Assembly: GCA_008711295.1 (NCBI GenBank)
Contig: VUYV01000293.1
Span: 670,657-734,656, forward strand
Length of the DNA stretch: 64,000 nucleotides
DNA from: Anarhynchus alexandrinus
Taxonomy: Eukaryota > Chordata > Aves > Charadriiformes > Charadriidae
Direction: 5' to 3'
Shown here: piece by piece, positions 60,856 through 64,000 of the stretch
Layout: each line of letters begins with the position of its first letter
Position numbering within the stretch: the stretch's first letter is position 1
Translations under genes and position numbers: made by a program
Notes under the pieces: model-generated
Database searches by the model: none
What the model saw: the letters and a program-made list of their open reading frames with translations, nothing else
Told to the model about the DNA's origin: nothing

Positions 60856-63689
60856 CTATAGAGTGTAGAGGGGGGAGAAACGCAGACAGAAGTAGAGAGG
60901 AAAGAAGCAGAAGGGGAATCTGCGTGACAGCGTGGAGAGGACACAGGCAGACAGGATCAATTTTAAAGAAATGGCCAAAGATTAGATTATTACCACAGCC
61001 CGGCTTTCCCAAGACCTGGAACATAATGCAAGTTTCCTTGCAAGTTTTCCTCACTTTCAGCAAATACTTGTGAAATCCCAGGGAAAGCGTCTGCCTATTA
61101 TTCTTACTTGAGAGCGACTGACCCAAAAAGAACAATTACATTGCTCGTCCATGAAGCTGCTGAATCCAGAAGTTCTCTCACGCTGATGTGTCATTTAGTT
61201 CCACACACACCAGAATTTCAGGGGGTTCCCATAGTTTGTTTTTTGAGCCAAGTACAAAACACAGCCATCAGAAGCTAAGACTTGCGAGGATAAAGCTTGC
61301 CAAGGTAATCTAAATTTAGTCTCATGTCAGTACTTGCTATAAATGGTCCTTAATTACATGAACGCAAACGATCTTTCATTGCACCTTCGTCTCAATTAGG
61401 GATTTCTTCAATATGTTTCTTTATACATGAAATGCCACATCCTACTACCTTTAAAAATGCAGTCTCATGGGTTTTACATTTCTCTGGAATATATAGAACA
61501 GGCAGTGTCCTATGTATTGTCATTCACATGAGGAAGCTGCTACCCTCCTGCCCCTAATGAAGAAAAAAGTGGAAAAAAAAAGCATTGGTGATAATGATAC
61601 TACAATAAACCAGTGCCTTAATCCCCAATTCTTGTGCAAGTGGCTTTAAAGAAAACTTAACTAGCCATTATTTGTGGGCCTCATAGTGCCGGAGGGGTTA
61701 GATTTTTTTTTTTTCTTCTCAGCACCAATAATGTAGATGATTTTTAAGAAATTTATTGCATAATTATTGTGCTTTTGGCATATTTCCTTCCGTGTCCTTC
61801 AAATTCTTTAGAGCATTTCCAGTATAATACCATGACATTCAATGTAATTACGCTGGAAGCTATTTTTGCCTTTTTATTTAAATCCATTAGGATGCTTATA
61901 ATAGGATATTGTAATGGATTCTATTTATTTTTAAACTGCAAACATGAAATAGATGCGAATGTCACACAATAAATGTATCCTTATAAACCTCTACAAATTG
62001 GAACAATTACTGAAATGGCATGTATTTGTTTTTTCTAGAGTCTGTGCCAATTGATGTTTTTCTTGTTTCCCACTGGAAGTTACCTAATGCAGACAGTTAA
62101 GACCAACTATGGTATCACCACACTCTTTCTGCTAAAAGTATTATCTCAGCAGCTCATTCTAACCACATTAATAGAAATAGTTTGACAACAAGGAGAAATA
62201 ACAGCCTTGAAAGAGCTGTTACCGAATTTGAATAGCACAGAAAATGCCTAAAATGTAACCTAACTAGATCTAGTCTGTTAATCATGGAGTAGATCTTCCT
62301 TTTCTCTGCTGCATGTGTTGTATAAATAATTGCATTCAAATCAGTGTACACGTAAGGATTCCTGAATCTGGCAATAACAATTTATTATAAACCTACCTAT
62401 ATTTTAGGGCACAAATGTATCATCCCCTAAGCATTCTAGATAGCAAGTCACACATGTACTTGTCACAAGTGCTCTTATCTTGCAAAACATAGCCTTGACT
62501 TTAGGGTATTAATTGTACGTAAGATGTGTCCTATTGAGACATTACAAAGCTAACACTTTGGAGGATTACTGCTGGATTAGTTGTTTTTTTAAGAGCTGGT
62601 CTTTAGGCGACTAAGGCTAAGACTGTAAATCTGACAAGGTACATAGTGCACTTACAGAGCTTGTTTATTCTCAGTTTAAAGAAAAAGTGACTCAGCTATC
62701 AGTTTAATATGTGAGAAGTGATGAAAGTAAAACTGCTTTTCTTTACTCCCTGAAAGCCCTCGGTCGGTGAGATCATTATTGCATCTATAACCCTTCTTCT
62801 CTCCACCCTTTATTAGCATTGATCCAACTCTAGAACTACAGCAGCAAGCTGAGCCGTCACTCACATCACACAGGTTATAACCAGGTCACCCTGTCTCCGC
62901 TGGGGAGGTAGCGTGCTCATCTTCTAGAGAGACCACTCATTCATCAACTTTGCCAGCTAATGAATGGATTAACACTGGCAGCAACTAAGAAGGCTTTTTT
63001 TTTTTTGTCCTGATTGGTTATGGTTCAGATAAAAAGATGCAATCATGAATATACACTGACAGTCCAAAACTATTTGCTCTCCCTGAGGGTACAAGACAAA
63101 GTAGAAGCTACCATTCCGTACTAATACAAATTGCTTTTCAATATCAATGGGCAACAGAATAATTATCTAGAGTAAAAAAGAAGGTCGATCTACAATAATA
63201 AAACAATAATTGTAAGAAGAAGGAAGAAGCACTGAAGAAAGGCTTTCTTCCCGGACTTCACAATGGAACGATTGTCAGCTATGTAAAATTATACCCAACA
63301 ACTACTACTGCCTAAAGGCATCAAAGACAACTATTATGTTGATTTTGTATGTGCCAGAATTTCTTTACACGTCAGTTAGGAAGGCTGCATGACCTTGACA
63401 CTAAAACAACAAAAGACTTTGTGAAATCTGCAGACTCACACTGAAAAGCCTGCCTTAGAGAAATGTCACTTACAGAACCTGAATTGCTCAAAGACACTTG
63501 TAAAGACTGATGAATTTCAGCTGTTAAGCTCCTTTTAAAAACAGAGCAATCCTGAAACAGTGATTAAATATGGAGGTCTTTCTCCTTAGCTACTCTTGTT
63601 AGCACCGTAGAGAAAAATGTTGTAAAAGCAATGTTTTATCTTGCTCCTGAAAATGAACCATAAAAATTAAATTATGAAGAAAAGGGCAT
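60856..63689. other. AT-rich non-coding DNA with possible conserved element
   Basis: A strong plus-strand acceptor-like tract (T12 then cttctcag) ends at 61,722, but all three frames after it close within about 12 codons. 61,745-61,980 is AT-rich, not low-complexity, and dense in TAAT/ATTA-type motifs. No repeat family was recognised. No gene seen. Confidence 0.45.
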
Positions 63690-63850
63690 TGTAGCTCTTG
63701 GATGCTTCCTATCGAAAGATCCCAAAGCAATTTATAGACATAGATTAATTTAGCCTGGAATCAACTACAAATATATTTATGACTTATATGAGGAAAACAG
63801 AACTATCAGAAAAATGAGCCGAAAGGGATCACAAAGGTATCATGAAAGAC
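63690..63850 (-). repeat. MIR-like SINE remnant
   Basis: The plus strand follows the reverse complement of MIR: 'gatcccaaagcaatttatag', then 'acatagattaatttagcct', then 'gaggaaaacagaactatcag' and 'gggatcacaaagg'. These match in order 'aagcgctttacatgtattaactcatttaatcct' and 'gatgaggaaactgaggcacagagagg...aaggtcacacag'. The middle is poorly preserved. Confidence 0.5.
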
Positions 63851-64000
63851 CTCAGCATTAACACCCAAATCTTCCAAGCTCCTGTCACTACCACAGGTTA
63901 AAAAACACCCTTTTTTTGTATCAGGTAACTAAATCATGCCCATTCAGGGGCGTACAAGAAAATTAAAAAATATGTGCCATAGATGCGGAGTCAGCATACA
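63851..64000. other. short non-coding remainder
   Basis: Nothing recognised in the last 150 bases; it contains a T run at 63,911-63,917. Confidence 0.5.

Noticed and set aside
61681..61760. Strong acceptor-like pyrimidine tract ending at 61,722 as an exon start
   Set aside because: All three downstream frames hit stops within about 12 codons. It could only be a non-coding exon, for which there is no evidence.
1..64000. CRISPR arrays, tRNA/rRNA genes, operons, phage or insertion-sequence structures
   Set aside because: No regularly spaced repeats, cloverleaf-type sequence or dense co-directional ORFs were seen. All repeat evidence is vertebrate.

Overview
This window looks like a non-coding stretch of bird DNA, either a gene desert or part of a very large intron. 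It is AT-rich (about 63% AT, judged by eye). It holds several CR1 retrotransposon 3' ends: two carry the avian-type ATTCTRTG terminal motif on the + strand and two carry its complement on the - strand. It also holds solo LTRs of avian endogenous-retrovirus type, a much older CR1 copy, and MIR-like CORE-SINE remnants. No recognisable host protein-coding gene, rRNA, tRNA, CRISPR array or prokaryotic feature was found. The organism is most likely a neoavian bird, inferred from repeat types only.

Layout. 1-11.2 kb is AT-rich unique sequence with two MIR-like remnants (one carrying a 32-bp tandem duplication), a CpG-richer block at about 5.23-5.57 kb, an A-rich simple repeat at 9.47-9.55 kb and a GC-richer block at 10.5-11.2 kb. 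A 5'-truncated CR1 at 11.21-11.75 kb keeps the C-terminal part of its ORF2 reading frame open. 11.75-29.4 kb is mostly featureless apart from a short CR1 tail (24.1 kb), a microsatellite and a weak hairpin. At 29.48-30.92 kb a solo LTR with a perfect 5-bp target duplication has been split by a second, different LTR. A CR1 (33.6 kb, minus), an LTR scrap (36.2 kb) and an ancient CR1 (38.6-39.1 kb, minus) follow. 48.2 kb holds another CR1 (minus), and 50.69-51.30 kb another solo LTR related to the inner one at 29.9 kb. 51.3-64 kb is AT-rich with MIR-like scraps, small tandem duplications and stretches that could be conserved non-coding elements.

Possible exons are few and weak. The best is a minus-strand open stretch at 60,659-60,855 behind a long polypyrimidine tract. 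The next is a short plus-strand segment at 39,689-39,763 ending in a good splice donor. Neither matches a protein I recognise. A 162-codon minus-strand ORF at 55.5-56.0 kb is longer than chance would usually give, but shows no domain. I see no multi-gene system here. The best-supported observation is the nested LTR with its target duplications.
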